Assembly: GCF_000208865.1 (NCBI RefSeq)
Contig: NC_018393.1
Coordinates: forward strand, 248,001 to 312,000
Reading direction: 5' to 3'
Length of the DNA: 64,000 nt
Source: Neospora caninum Liverpool
Lineage: Eukaryota > Apicomplexa > Conoidasida > Eucoccidiorida > Sarcocystidae
Shown here: positions 33,437 to 46,203 of the stretch, piece by piece
How positions within the stretch are numbered: position 1 is the stretch's first letter
Layout of the letters: every line of letters begins with the position of its first letter
Notes under the pieces: generated by a model
Database searches by the model: none
Told to the model about the DNA's origin: nothing
Seen by the model: the letters and a program-made list of their open reading frames with translations, nothing else
Made by a program: the position numbers and the translations under genes

Positions 33437-36400
33437 ATTGAGGAAAGCTGGCGACAAGCATCGGTACCTTGCAGGGTTGAATTTGCGCCTTCCCATGTCT
33501 TTCCAGATGGGCCACAGGAGCCGGCAGACGGCCTGGAGCGCGCATGCAGCGTCGACTTTGTCTTCGCGCCACGGGCTCTCAAGCAAGTGTCGCAGGTCGC
33601 CGAGAATGAAGGCGAGAAACCGCTGCACGGCGACGCAGTCGGAGGCGCCGGAGACCTCGGAGAAGAGCAGTGTCCAGACTTCCCGGTCGCCGCGCTTCTC
33701 GCCAGTCGCAACGTGAGACAAAACGAAGCTTCGCGCGGCAATGCGCCCTCGGATCGCCGGCAGCATGAGACGCTCCGCACAGCGCCTGCATGCAGCCGCA
33801 AGACGCCAACCAAGAAGAAAACGAGATGAGAAAGAGATGAGAAAGAGATGAAAAAGAGATGAAAAAAAGGTGAAAAAGAGGTGAAGAGAAGAAACGGGGA
33901 AGAAGGAAGGAAGGCAGCAAGAAGACGGAGAAGCACACACGCAGAGAAGGGAGAACGCACGAGTCAAGGTGAACACCACAAAACCGTCAGGCAGCAGCAG
34001 CCGTGTGGAAAAACGTGATCGACTTGCGGATTTGCAGAGAGGCTTTTCGAACCCCGTTACCGGAAGCGTCAGAAGCGACCGCGTCTCCTCGGGCTCCTCT
34101 GCTTCGTCTGCGGATTTTTCTTCTCGCGCACCGCTCGTCGCTTTTTGTCCCTCTTTTGTGGCGAACGCTCGCCTCCCTCGCGACCGTGCGACGCGTGTTT
34201 CTCTCGACCTACTTGCAGACTTCCAAAAGGGCTCTGCCTGCACTGAGACGCGCCTCGAGCCGCTTCGCCTCTGCGCTGCCCGCCGCGTCGCTGTCGACTC
34301 CTTCGCTCCCCATCGGCTTCAGGAGTTGCGCAAGAACCAGCTAAAAAGGAACAGAGATTTAAAAATCGGAACAGAGACGTCTCCCCGAACGTCGTCAAGA
34401 GTCCGTCCGTCCATGTGTTTCGCGTCTTTCTCCCTGCGGCGTTCTCCCCAGCAGCGGCTGTTGCCATGTCCCCTCTATCTCTTTGGACGTGATTTCGTTC
34501 GCTTTGCGTTTCTTCGTGAAACATGGATCTGCCTTTCCAGGACTCTCGCCTCTCGCGCGGAGTGCGCTGACCGCGGCGGTATCCTCCCCCAAATTCGCCC
34601 GGCACATCGCGTCGGCCGTCGCCGGATGCGCCCTCGTCGCCCTGGGCCCCCCTCCTCCCTTCCTCTCTTCCTCCCTTCCTCTCTTCCTCTCTTCCTCTCT
34701 TCCTCCCTTCCTCTCTTCCTCTCTTCCTCTCTTCCTGTCTTCTCTCTTTCTCTGTCAGCCCGTCCTCGCGTTCTTCCTTCTCCCTCTCTCTCTCGGCCAT
34801 GTTCTCACCTCTCCGAGTTGACTGTCGTCGACGAATCGACTAACAGCCGCGAGCGCCGTCGCCGCCGCTTTCTGCACGGGGGGCGAATTGTCAGTCAAGG
34901 CCCTTGCCAAGCCTTTGAGCAGTTTCTTCGCGTCTGGAGGAGAAATCGCAAACTTCGCCTCTCCCCTCTCCGCTCCCTTTCCCTTGTCCTCACCGACTCC
35001 AGAGACAGACGAGGAAGAGCGAACAACGCCAGTTCCACTTCCACAGTGTTCGGTGATCGTCCACGTCAGGAGCATACACACGCTGCAACGGCTGGCCGAC
35101 CCGACACTCGCCCTCAAGCGCTGGAGCAAAGCAGGCACCAACTTTGAGAGAATTTCTGGCGTGATGTACCGGACCTAAAAACACAAACCCATCAGTTTTC
35201 GCATCCGAATCTGTGTATATCTGCCTAGATGTATACATAGATATATAGGCTCCACTCGTACAAATATATATATATATATATATATATGTCTATATATACG
35301 TGTAGAAATGCAGATGCACAGAAACGAAGAAAAATATGGGAGGAGGGGAGGCTTTCGACTGCTGGGGTGGGAAACCGACCGAATCACCGCGCTGGCCCTA
35401 TGCGAGTGTTTTTCTGTTTTTAAACAAATCTTCTCACCACAGACTTGAGGAGACTGGCCGTGGCGCCGCCCATGCTGAAGTCGACACGCAGCTGCTCGAA
35501 TCGCGAGGCGGAAATGCCAAACATTTTCTCGGCGTGGAACTGGAAGTGGGCTAACGAGCGCGGCTCAAAGGCGGCGACCGCGTCAACCAGAAAGGGCACA
35601 ACTGTGGGGAGGCAAGGCCCCACGGAGTGCCCACAAGACGAAAGACATGCCCGCAAAACTTCCAGCAAGAAGACGCGCAACTGAACACAGACGAGAAAAC
35701 ACAGAGGCCCCACAGGAAGGCGAGGCAGTGAGGAGACACACTCCGGCGGTCGCTCGAGAAGAAGGAAAAACGCGAACACCTTGTGCAAACACGCGCACCG
35801 AGACGCACAGACTCGCAGATCGAGGAAACCAGACCAGCCGAGGCAGGCTCACCCTCTCCGAGATAGAAACGCCTTTTCAGATGCAAGGAAAGAAGCGAGA
35901 TAAATCGAGATCAGAAGGCGATAGATGAAGCGAGATCAGAAAGCGACAGATGAGGCGAGATCAGAGAGCGATAGACGAGGCGAGATCAGAGAGCGATAGA
36001 CGAAGCGAGGTCAGAAAGCGATAGACGAAGCGAGGTCAGAAAGCGATAGATGAAGCGAGATCAGAGAGAAGAGATGATTAACATGGGAGAAGACAGATGG
36101 TGTAAGGCGCGTGGCCAGCCTGTGGAGCCCCCGGGACCGCAAATCCGGCTCTTGAAGGCAGCGCAGAGAAGCGAGAAGAACCCTTCAAAGCCTCCGACAG
36201 GGGAAAGCGTAGGGCGTCTTTTTCCCCGACACGCGTCACCTGCCTCCGCGCCGCACCTCTTTGTTGCCGCTGTGGATGTCGCAAAGATGCTGAAGAAGAG
36301 GGACAGTTTTTTCGACGGCTTCTTGCGCCGCCGTCTCGCCCTGAAGCTTCGGCGTGCATGCGCGGAGGGTCATCAGCTTCACTGAGCGCGAGAGTGGCCC

Positions 36401-36650
36401 GGCCGCGACGCGAACTTCTTCACACAAATCGTCCAGGCAACGCACCAAACTCGTCCACGTCTCCTCAAGCACCTCCCGCACGTCGATCCACGCACGGCCC
36501 CCTACGACGAAAAAAAACGCAAAAGCGGTCCAAAAAGATCTGCACACATGCATCCCTAGTGATGCACACCCTCACACGTGCACGCACGTCGTTTACATGC
36601 ATATACATACACATATAAACACATATTGACACGTACATATACACATATAG

Positions 36651-36681
<31 letters not shown>

Positions 36682-36725
36682 CATGTATACACATGTATAC
36701 ACATGTGTACACATATATACATATG

Positions 36726-36760
<35 letters not shown>

Positions 36761-39588
36761 ATACATGTATATGTATATATGTATGTATGTATGTGTGTGT
36801 ATAGCTGGAGAGGAAGGCCCAAAGAGAGTTATGGAGAAACACGGGTATGGATATGTTTATGGGTATGTGACTTCGAGTCGGGTTGTGCCTTCATGATGGA
36901 CGCTCGTTAACTCTAAAGGTTTTCGCCTCGCTCGTTCGCTCTTTGGTTTTTGACTGTTTGAATTCGCACGAGGCCGCCGACGCGTTTTTCGCACGAGGGC
37001 CAAAAGCGACACGGCGACGCGGAGCGGGGGAGCGCTCGCGGGAATCCTCAGGAGCTGCATGCTCCAGAAAAGAGGCCGGGCAAACGCTTTCGTGCACGAG
37101 TCTTACATTTGAAGAGGGCGGCGCCTCCTTTGCAGGCAGCCTCTCTGCGCAGCGGATCGCTTCCTTGCAGAGCCGCGAGGAAACTTCTTGCGAGACGCTT
37201 GAAAACTTTGCTTTCTTCTCTCTCAGTCTCCCTCTCTTCCTTCGCCTTTGCGTCTCCCGCCACCCTCTCTTCCGCCGTTCCTTCCGCGTCCTCTCCGTCC
37301 GTTCCGGCTGCTCGGTCGCGTGCGCCTCGGTCTGTGTGGCGCGACCGCGTCTGGCCTCGCGCCTCCTGCGACCGTCTCTCCAGGTGTTTCTCTCTGGCGC
37401 GCACTTCGTCGCGCGCACGCGCCTGTTCGAGACAGTCGGGGACGGAGGAAAATCCAAAGAGACTCTGGCAACTCAGGATGGCAGTCTCCCGCACGCGCAC
37501 GTCTCTGTGGTAGATGAAAACTGCGAGGGCCGAGGCGAGCGCGTCGTTCGGCGACGTCGCGCACAATACCTCCATCAGTTTCTTCTCTGCTTTCTCCATC
37601 GAAACCCGCGCAGTTCCTCCACACTCCTCGCCTGCAATGCCTTTGTCCCGCGGGAAACCTCTGCTGCGCTCCAACGTCCCCGCTCCGTGGACCTCCGGCC
37701 CTGTCTCGCTGTTACCCCCAAACTGCTGTTCTTTCCCGTACTCTGTCTCTTTCCCGTTCTCCGCCTCCTTTCTCGCCAGCGTTGCGTGCCTCTCGTCAAC
37801 CGTGCGTCCTCTGCCGCCGCACTGTGTGTCCTCTCGAAGCTTCATTCTGGAGCTGAAGCCTCTGAGGAAGTCGAAGGCGAGAACCAGGGGTGCCTGCAGA
37901 AAAAGGGTCTGTTCTCTCTGCGGCTGGTCGAGGAGGACGTAGATGAGCGGAGGATTCTTCAGATCTCTCGCGACCGTCACAAGCTGACGGAGCAGCTTCA
38001 GACGCGCGGCGGCGCTCTCGGCGTCCACTGTGCAGCAGAGACTCGCCCCCTGCGTCTCGTGCTCCTCTTCGCCGTCCGTCTTGCCCGTCCCTTCTCGATG
38101 CGATTCCTTCTTCATTGACGCGAGCGAGAAACCTTGCATCTGAAGATGCTGCGCATGCGCGCCTCGGCTCTGTGTCGGCAGCGAGTGTAGCAGATCCTTG
38201 AGCAAGCTGTCAAACGCGAGAGGCTCAGAAGAAGAGGAGGGTTCCTGTTCCGCAAGTGTGTTTCCTGAAACCTCCTCCTGCATCTGGCTTCTTTCGCTGA
38301 GAGAGGGGCGGTTGTCTCCGGATGTGTCTTCCGAGTTCCTCTCTCCCCGTTCTCGCCGCGCGCGGCGACCGGCTGCTTGCTCTCCTACGAGGTCGGCACA
38401 CACGGCGACAAGGGCCAGGCGACTCAAACCTCGCCAACCGGCTGCGCCGACGAGGACGTCAGGCTGGTTCGCCATGCGCAGGAGACAGCGCTGACAGGGG
38501 GCGAGGAACGCGGAGAAACGGGCGAGTTTGCGCGGCGCGTGGAGGAGCACAGACGCGAGACAAAGGCCAGCAGTCCCCGCCAGAGCGTCGATCTGCGCAG
38601 GCGCGAACGCGCCCAAAAAGAGTCGCGCACGCGCGTCTCCTGACCCCACAACAAGGAAAACGTCCTCGCGAGAAGCCGGACCAGATGCAGCAGAAGTTGA
38701 CACAGTTGAAGAAGAGGAGGCTGGGGAAGCAGAAGAGGCTGGGGAGGCTGGCGAGGGCTGGGACGCCTGCGGAAGAACCGACGCGCCGAGGCCGAGGAAG
38801 AGAAGTTGACGAAGAACCTCCTCGGCACAGCGCGCAGAGGCGCCTGCGAAGAGCCGGCAGGCAGCAAGCGCCAAATGCGCTCGGACGAGAGGCGCTCGGT
38901 GAACGCCTTCCCGAAGCGCAGCCGCTAGGCATCGCACAAACAAATCTGGAATCTGAGCCTCATCCGAGAGCGCAGAAGCCGAGGCGTGAGGGCCGAGTTC
39001 GCTTGCCTTTTCGACGCGTTCGTCTGGAGACAAGCCGGCAGATTCTTCGCTGCGGCGAGGGCTCTCGTCGTGCATGCGTTTTCTGATTTCCTCTCTTTCC
39101 TCCAGCTCCTGGCTTCCACTCTGCATGCGCGACTTCGGGGCCTGCGCCAAGGCTTCCCGCGAGGTGAACGCGCCGATAGCTGCGAGAGAGAACCAGGCAG
39201 ACTTGCAGACTGCGAGCGCTGCCCGCTGCGAAGAGGCTGAGAGGAAAGGAGAAAAACAGGACCGCGGTCGTCTCTCGCGCAGGCGGAGCAGAGAGGACAA
39301 CAGTGGAAAGGAGACGAGAAAAAACGCGGCGACGGCGAAAACAGAGATCCAAGCACAGTCTTCGAAAATGGCGGTTTGGCAGATCTTCACCCACGGAAAA
39401 AAGATCAGTCCCACGCATTCAAATCAGACATAGACGGAGAGAAACAGATATACATGGATCCTAGACACATGTACGTACACTTGCGTGCGTGACACCGTAC
39501 ACGCGCAAATGCACTTTGTACGTCCTAACCCGCCCTGAGAACAACTGCGCGACGTCCGACGCTTTAACATAAATGCATAAATATATAA

Positions 39589-39624
<36 letters not shown>

Positions 39625-42600
39625 TGATACGATGCATATGCATGCATCTGCATGTATGTCTTTCACAGCATTCACGTCGCCATAGAGAGATCGCTGCAGG
39701 AAGTAGGGCGCGGGTCACTGCCACGAGACTGCGCAGATGCATGCAGAGATATATAGACAGAAACAGATACATGTGGACACATAGGCAGATAGATAGATAG
39801 ATACAAAAAATGTATATATGTATGTATATGTATATATATGTATATGTATGGGCATACAAGACTAAATAGATATCTTGACTTTCACGTATAAAAAAATGGG
39901 CATTCGCTAGTGTCCAGTTATTTCCAGGTTATTCTGGCACACGTGGTTGCGAGGCTTTTCGTACTTGTGAGAGGTCGTAGATCTCCAGTTGCTTCGTCGA
40001 CGGAGACAGCAAGAGCTTGGCGGACGATTGCGTCGAGGAAGGAAACGAGGCTTTCCAGGGAGTCCGCTTCTTTCTTCCTTTCTGCATTTGCTTCCTCTCT
40101 GGGTCTCGTCTTCCCGCCCTCGACGCGCTTTCCGAGTTCTTCCATCTCCACGAGGGCGCGCGCCACAACCGACGCCCGGCGCACGCAAATGTCGGCCAGA
40201 GCTGACAGGCTGCCACTGAGGAGTTCAGCCTCCCATTTGTCGAGTGCTTTGTCTCTTCTAGGCAAACCCGTGTGTGCGAGGCCGTCACTCGGTGTCTCCG
40301 ACGGGGCCTCGTCTGTGTTCCTCTCGCCTCCCACTCGCCGCGCTCGCTTGCCAGTGTACACCTCGCCCCAGCGCAGCACGTGGCGCACGACCGCGCAAAC
40401 GCAGGCGTGAACCTCCTCGGGATACTCCCCGGACGAAACGTCGAGGCTCATCTCTGTCCCTTCGTCTCCTTCGCTGCCTTCAACCTGGCGGGTGTTTCTC
40501 CCCTTCTCCCCCACGCTTGACTCAATCTTCTCGCCCGCCCCTGCCTCGTCGTCGTCGATCGACGACGACGCCAGCCCGCAGACCGCCATCAGCTCGCCGA
40601 GAGCAAACAGACTCCCGAGGGCCTGCGGCGCCCCGCGCGTCGGCTTCTGCGCTGGGGCGAGCTCGAGTATAAGCTGAATTTCCTCGGGCACGCCTTTGCG
40701 CTCTGTTGGAGAAAGCAGCGTCGCGGCAAGATCGGGCAGCGAAGAGACAGCGCCGGCTTGCTCAGCCGCGTCGGCGTCTCGCGGCGGACTCTCTGATCTC
40801 CCAGGGGGAAGCCGAGAGAGATGAACTTCGCCGTCTTCCAGATATCCCCGAAAGTAGCGCAGCGCCTCGACGAGGTACCAGGAAGGGCGCGCAGGAGGAA
40901 GAGACGGCGACAACGACGCGACTGGAACGGGCGGGCTGCTCTCTGCCTTGTCGACAGTGGAAAAGTCCGTGCTTGCGCGAGGCTCTTTCCACGCCGCTCC
41001 GTCGCCGACTTGAAAGCGATGAACGAGCTGCGCAGTTCTCGCAAAGAGTTTCGCAACCAGTTTCCGCGTCTCGAAGTCGTCGCCGTTTACCTGCCGACGC
41101 TTCCGTCCGGCCGCCTCGTCTGCTCCGCGCAGGAGAGCGTCTTGAGCCGTCGCGGGCGGCTCTGCGTCTCCTCGGATCTCTGCGAAGAGCGCGGAGTTTT
41201 GCAGCAGCGGGAAATCAGCCTGAAGGAGAAGAAGAAAGACGCGCAGGGGCGTGGGAAGGGTGCGAGCAGGCGGCGGGGCGTCTTCATGCGGGCGCCCCGG
41301 CGTTTCCGCAGCGCGATGCAGAATCGACATCGACGCCCCAGACTCAGGCCGCTGGGGCAGGATGAGCGTCTGCCACGCTCGAAGAAGATGGAGAACAGTC
41401 TCGCAGTACAAACGGACGGAGGCGAGACGGGCGTGAGTCGAGAGATCCGGGCGGCGCGGCCGGGGGTTCTCGGTGAGCGAGAGGAGGAGCCGGAGAAGGA
41501 AGAGGAGGCGAAAATAATCTTGGAGCGTTCGGCAGAGCGCCGCAGGGAGGGGTGAAGACGCGAGCGGAGCCGACAGAGGCGAAGCGGGCGTGCAATCTTC
41601 CGCGCCGTGTCGCGCCTCTTTCTTCTCTCCGTCCAGAGACGCGTCGCGTCGCTCCAAGCACAGACGCTTCACGCGCTCAGTAGGCACATAAATTCCTTCT
41701 GGTTCATCTTCAGTCGCTTCCTCTTCCTTGTTCTCTTTCCTGTTCTCTGCCATGTTCCCTCGGCTTTCGGCGCGTGGGAGGTTGCGGTTGCAGCGAGAGA
41801 AGGCAGCTGTCGCATCGCTGCTCTCTTGGAGGAGTCGCAGGAAATACGCGCAGAAAGGCAAAAGGAGAGACGCAGTGACCGGGGGGAGCGCGTCGCCGGT
41901 CTCGCCGTCGGCCTCGCCGAGAACGCGCCGACTCGCCGCGCGCCAATGGCGGAGCCACGCCTGCCACACGGGCGCGGCCAGCGAGGCTCCCAGCGCGGAC
42001 TCTGGCAGGCGAAAACCGCGGACCGCGCTCGACGAAGAGGGCGAGGGGACACCCGAGAGCGAAGACGGCGGAGACGCGCGAGACAGAGACGAGGGACGAG
42101 CGTCTGCGGGGTCTCCAGTGTCTCCAGCAAGGCCCGGAGCGAGGCGCGGCAGGGCGAAGGCGAGGACGTCGCGAAGGGTCGGCTGAGCTTGAGGAAACTG
42201 TTCCACGCGAGAGACAGCCAAGTCGCGCGTGGCGCTGTCGAGGCTGGTCGAGAAGAAGAGCGGGAAGAACCTGGCTCCAACGATGAGAAACAGGGGAGGC
42301 AACAAGAGAGTGAGATGAAAAAACCAGAGACCAGGATAGAGCATCTGCAGAGGATACCAAACAACGACCCTCCTCTCTGGAAAGGCATGGCGTTCCTGGA
42401 GGAACCCAGAGCAAGAGGTGCGGGAAACGGGGGAGTCCACAGACGCTCAGCGAAAACGGTCACGCAGACGCTTCCCGCAGAGTCGCTTGACGGCGACACG
42501 AAACGTCTCTCACAAAGAGAAGGCACGCGCGAGACAGAAGAGACGCGCGACTTCTCAGCCAAAAAAACACACGCCCGAGGGTGAGAGCGCCCGCACGCAC

Positions 42601-45600
42601 AACACGAGTTGTTCTGCGCCTCCACACACGGACCCGAACTCGCAAAGACCGTCCCCCCCCCCCCTCGCGCTCCCCCCTCCTGCTCTCTTTCCCCCGTTTT
42701 CCTCTGCTCCCTCCGTTCTTTTCCCTGTTCTCCCTTCCCTCCCCATCTTTTTGAGTGTCTTTTTACCTGAAGGCAGGATGCGTAGGCGGGAAGATGCGCG
42801 TGCTCCATCGAATGAGTTCCTGTTCGAGCGCGTGGAGGATTCGCGTAGTCACGCCTGTCGCTTGAGCGTCGTCCATTTCCACGTCGCTGGTCTCGCCGTG
42901 TCGCTCGCCGTCTGTGCTCGCCTCTCCCAGGAGGACACGCCAGCTCGGCTCGGCGCCTCGACGCTTCTCCCGGCGCTTTTCGTGTTCTGCAAACGCCGAC
43001 GGGTCACGCACAAACAACAGGTTGGCGTCGAGGATCTCTAGCAGCTGAGTCGACAGCCACGCCGCCGCGCAGTCCCGTCTGGTCTGTGCCCGCTGCGCCC
43101 CGGAGTCGCCGAGCCGCGCCTCCTCGTCGCTCGCCTCCTCGTCGCTCGCGTTCCGTCGACGCGTCTCGCCGCGTGCGCGTTCTTCTCCCTCTAGGCGTCT
43201 CCCTAGCCAGTCCCCGCAGCCTTCGAGCGTCTGGAGGAGGGCGGGGACGAGGGAAGGCAGAGACGACGCGCCGCTCCGGCGCTGCGTAGATCGCCCGCCC
43301 TTTAGGGCGGGGACCTCGCCGGAGACGCGCGCTGCGGCGCCCCACAGCTGTTCGCTTTTCGCGCATTCCCGGAGCAGAAAGAAGGCCAGAGTCGAGAGGC
43401 GGAGCACGCCGTCGTGCAAGAAGGAAAAGCGAAACGCTCCGAGAGGCGGCGAGCCGGGCGAAGAAATCGAACTCACCAGGGAAGCCAGCGAAGCCTGGAA
43501 GGCCAGGCCGCGCGCCCCTGAGTCGCCCGGCGGATCTCGCTCCGTCGCGAGCGAGGGCTCACACTCCCCGACTTCCGCCGACGCACGAACCGAAGCGGCG
43601 GACGAGGAGGAAGACGAAGGAAGAGGAGACGCAGGAGCGACGCGCGTGAGGGTGGCGAGGATTTCTAGAGTCAGCAGCAGCAACTCGCCTCGGGCCTTCA
43701 CTTCCGAAGCTTCGGCGGACGCCGCAGTTGCACTGGGAGCGACGCCGCCTGGGGGTGGGGCAGCGAGGGCGGCGGAGACACTTGGAGACACCTGTGGGTG
43801 CGGCTGTCTCAGGCGGTTCTTCTCGGCCTGCTGCCAGTGAGCGACAGTCTCTCGAACGTAGCAGGCGAGGAGACAGAGCATGGCCTCCAGCAACAAGCAG
43901 GCTCGCTCCTCAGTCGCCCGACTGAGCGGGAGCAGCCTCCGGTCTTCGCTCTTCAGCATCGCCTCTGGGGGCTCAGTCTCGCCGCCCCCGCGCGCGTCCT
44001 TGCCCCCGGAAGCGCCGCGCTCTTCACGCCCTGTCTCCTCCCGACGTGCCTCGTCTCCTTCGTTTCCTGGCTGCTCGCCGTCCGTCCCGCGCTCTCCTCC
44101 ACCCGCGGCTTCTCGCGCTGCCGCAGAAGCCTGAAGAGGCGAAGACGCGCATGCATGCGCCTCCTCTGAGAACCAAGCTTGTCGCTGGACGCAAGACAGC
44201 AGCAGGTGCAAAGCTTTAACTTTCACTTCCGGCCGACACAGATCCCAGCCACGAGCTGACGAGGAAGATGAAGAAGGCGAAGAGGATGAAGCGGACGAGA
44301 GGAGCGGAGGCACGAGGATTTGCATGGTGACAGAGAGAACATTTTTCCAGTAGGGAAGAGCGGCGGCTTCTCGCGTTGTCGCGAGGAATTGAAGAACCTT
44401 CGAGTGCAGTTTCGGAGGCGGCGGGGGACGGCCTGACTCGGCGAAGGGAGGCGCGAAGAAGTGCGTCGCCTTCTCGGTGGCTGACGAGGAGACAGAGGCA
44501 GGGAGGACGGGCTGCGAAGAGATCAAGTTGAAGAGGAAGAAGAGGAGCACCGGATCTCCGCGGTCGACGGCGATTCCCAGACGCGCCGTCGCGGTCTCTG
44601 CCGGCGAGGCGAGGGCGTCGAAGGGGAGACAGGAGGCGACGAGCAGCGGCGCGAACATGATCGCGGGCACGGCGCAGGTTGCGTCTTTCTCGTCAGCGAC
44701 TTGTCCTGGGGAAACGCGACCGTTTTGTAGAGCCTCTTCGTGCGTTTCTTCGTCGTCGCGACTCCGCTCCTCCTTTCTGCGCTCTTCGACTGCGTAGAGC
44801 GACGAAAAGTGCGTGATTTCAATCAAAAAACGCACCAAGTAAGCCTGCAAAGCGCAGATCTCCTCGCGCGACTTCCCACGAAGACGCTGCAGCCAAGCTC
44901 GAGCTGCCTCCACTGAAAGGCCCGGGAGATTCGCGCATGCAGTCGAGTCCGACGAGGCAGAGGCGGCAGACGGAAGGGACGCGAGAGACTGGGGAAGGCC
45001 GGGAGGAAACAGAAGGAATTCCACGCATGCATGGACGAAGGCTTGAGTGGTAATCGGGGTTTGAGACGAAGAGGCGGAGACGGCCGAGGCAGGTTGCGCA
45101 CAAGTATCTTGCGGCGTTCCTGTCGAGGACGGCGGTCCAGCGAGGATCTTGGCAAAGTGCTGGAAGGTGACGCCGTCAACCTCCTTCTTTGCGGCGAGGC
45201 TCTTCGCCTTCTCTTTCAGTCGATTAAAAGTAGCAGCACTGCACAGACACTCGCACAAGAGGAGAAAGGCAGACGCGTGGGAGACCGGGAAGAAGAGCGG
45301 GAAGGCGGCGAGAAGGCGCTCCGAAGCGGAAAGCTTCTCTTCGACGTCGGCGCGTTCGACGGCGAGAGAGAGGAAGAGAAGAAGCACATTCTTCATCACG
45401 GTCGCATTGGGCTGCGGCCGAGCAGCCTGTCGACTGCGCTCAGCTTCGATCCAGGCCTCGATCAGAGCCGAGAGAGGCAGGCGCATCGACGTGGTGCCTC
45501 GCACCCTGTGCAGGCAATGATTCACGATTTCAATCACCTGAGAAAGCAAAGAGCGCGACACAGGGAAGACGCGGACAGAAGGATGAAGAGGGGAAAAGCG

Positions 45601-46110
45601 AGAGCTCAGGGGGACACGCAGCACGCGCGCAATGGACCGGAAAGAAGAAGAAAAGAGAGAGGAGAGAGAAAGGAAGAGGAAAAGAGAGAGGAGAGAGAAA
45701 GGAAGAGGAAAAGAGAGAGGAGAGAAAGGAAAAAGAAAAGAGAGAGGAGCGAGAAAAGACGAAGAAAAAAGATAGGCGAGAGAAAGAAAGAGGAAGAAGA
45801 AGAAAAAAAAGAGAGGAGAGAGAAGGGAAGAAGAAAAGAGAGAGGAGCGAGAAAGAAAGAGGAAGAAGAAAAGAGAGAGGAGAGAAAGAAACCCAGAAGG
45901 CGAGGCTACCTTTGGGAGGAGAGGAGGAGGGCACAAGGCGAGCTCTCTGAAGGCCATTGGCAGGAGCTTGTCGAGGACGGCGGGGAGGCGGTCGTCGTTG
46001 CACAGGGTGAGACGAAGAAGCGTGTCCTCGTACTCTTTTTTCTTTTGATCCAAAGGCGAGACAGAGGCAGGCGCTCCTCCCGAGGAGGAGCCCGACGGTG
46101 CGCCGCTCAT
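30372..46110 (-). CDS. ECM29: ECM29-type proteasome adaptor/scaffold protein
   Basis: Thirteen exons: 46110-45910, 45537-42767, 42270-39965, 39236-37107, 36501-36257, 35680-35438, 35174-34809, 34340-34213, 33785-33468, about 33057 or 33013 to 32512, 32119-31879, 31686-31319, 30959-30372. Total is about 3,470 residues against about 1,850 in human ECM29, the excess being low-complexity inserts. The family is recognised from the N terminus ([41 protein letters not shown]) and the C-terminal HEAT-like repeats: [85 protein letters not shown]29 tethers the 26S proteasome core and regulatory particle and links proteasomes to membranes and motors. All junctions keep frame except exon 9 to exon 10: the clean acceptor after CCTCAG or TGCATGCAG would be phase 0 while exon 9 ends in phase 2, so that boundary is unresolved. 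Intron 1 is stop-free in frame. Confidence 0.85.
31194..31225. repeat. (TA)n tract, ECM29 intron 12
   Basis: Alternating TA inside the last intron. Confidence 0.9.
33351..33434. repeat. Double (TA)n tract, ECM29 intron 9
   Basis: Two TA runs separated by a short GTATGTATGC segment. Confidence 0.9.
33823..33890. repeat. GAGATGAAAAA tandem repeat, ECM29 intron 8
   Basis: Five to six copies of an 11-base purine-rich unit, giving a pyrimidine tract in the sense of the gene before the exon 9 acceptor. Confidence 0.85.
34651..34746. repeat. CTCTTCCTC/CCCTTCCTC tandem repeat, ECM29 intron 7
   Basis: Pure pyrimidine run on the + strand of 8-9 base units, purine-rich in the sense of the gene. Confidence 0.88.
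35263..35287. repeat. (TA)n tract, ECM29 intron 6
   Basis: Alternating TA. Confidence 0.9.
35905..36069. repeat. 25-bp minisatellite, ECM29 intron 5
   Basis: About six copies with an exact 25-base period; the GCGAGATCAGA or GCGAGGTCAGA core starts at 35930, 35955, 35980, 36005, 36030 and 36055. Confidence 0.92.
36600..36802. repeat. Compound TA / ACATGTAT / GTAT repeat, ECM29 intron 4
   Basis: About 200 bases of alternating purine-pyrimidine sequence including ACATGTATAC repeats. Confidence 0.88.
39580..39623. repeat. (TA)n/(GA)n tract, ECM29 intron 3
   Basis: TA run followed by a (GA)n run of about 20 bases. More TATG-rich sequence follows at 39790-39850. Confidence 0.85.
42651..42664. 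repeat. Poly-C run, ECM29 intron 2
   Basis: Run of C on +, followed by a pyrimidine-rich stretch to about 42766. Confidence 0.85.
45652..45893. repeat. Purine tandem repeat filling ECM29 intron 1
   Basis: GAGAGGAGAGAAAGGAAGAGGAAAA-like units repeated for about 240 bases on +, so a pyrimidine tract in the sense of the gene. Stop-free in the ECM29 frame. Confidence 0.9.
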
Positions 46111-46203
46111 GAGAGGAAGTGGCGAAGAAACAGGAGCAGGGTGTGAAGGAAGACGAAAATTGGGGAAAGAGAGAAAGAAGTCAGAGCGAGGAGATGCCGT
46201 CGG

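Noticed and set aside
33969..35147. 392-codon + strand open frame
   Set aside because: Runs across ECM29 exons 7 and 8 and the pyrimidine repeat in intron 7; its Leu/Ser/Phe repeats come from that repeat.
36883..38118. 411-codon + strand open frame
   Set aside because: Lies opposite ECM29 exon 4 and intron 4; the - strand frame has family motifs and consistent splice sites.
45031..46146. 371-codon + strand open frame
   Set aside because: Antisense to ECM29 exons 1-2; the Glu/Arg/Lys run is the reverse of the purine repeat in intron 1.
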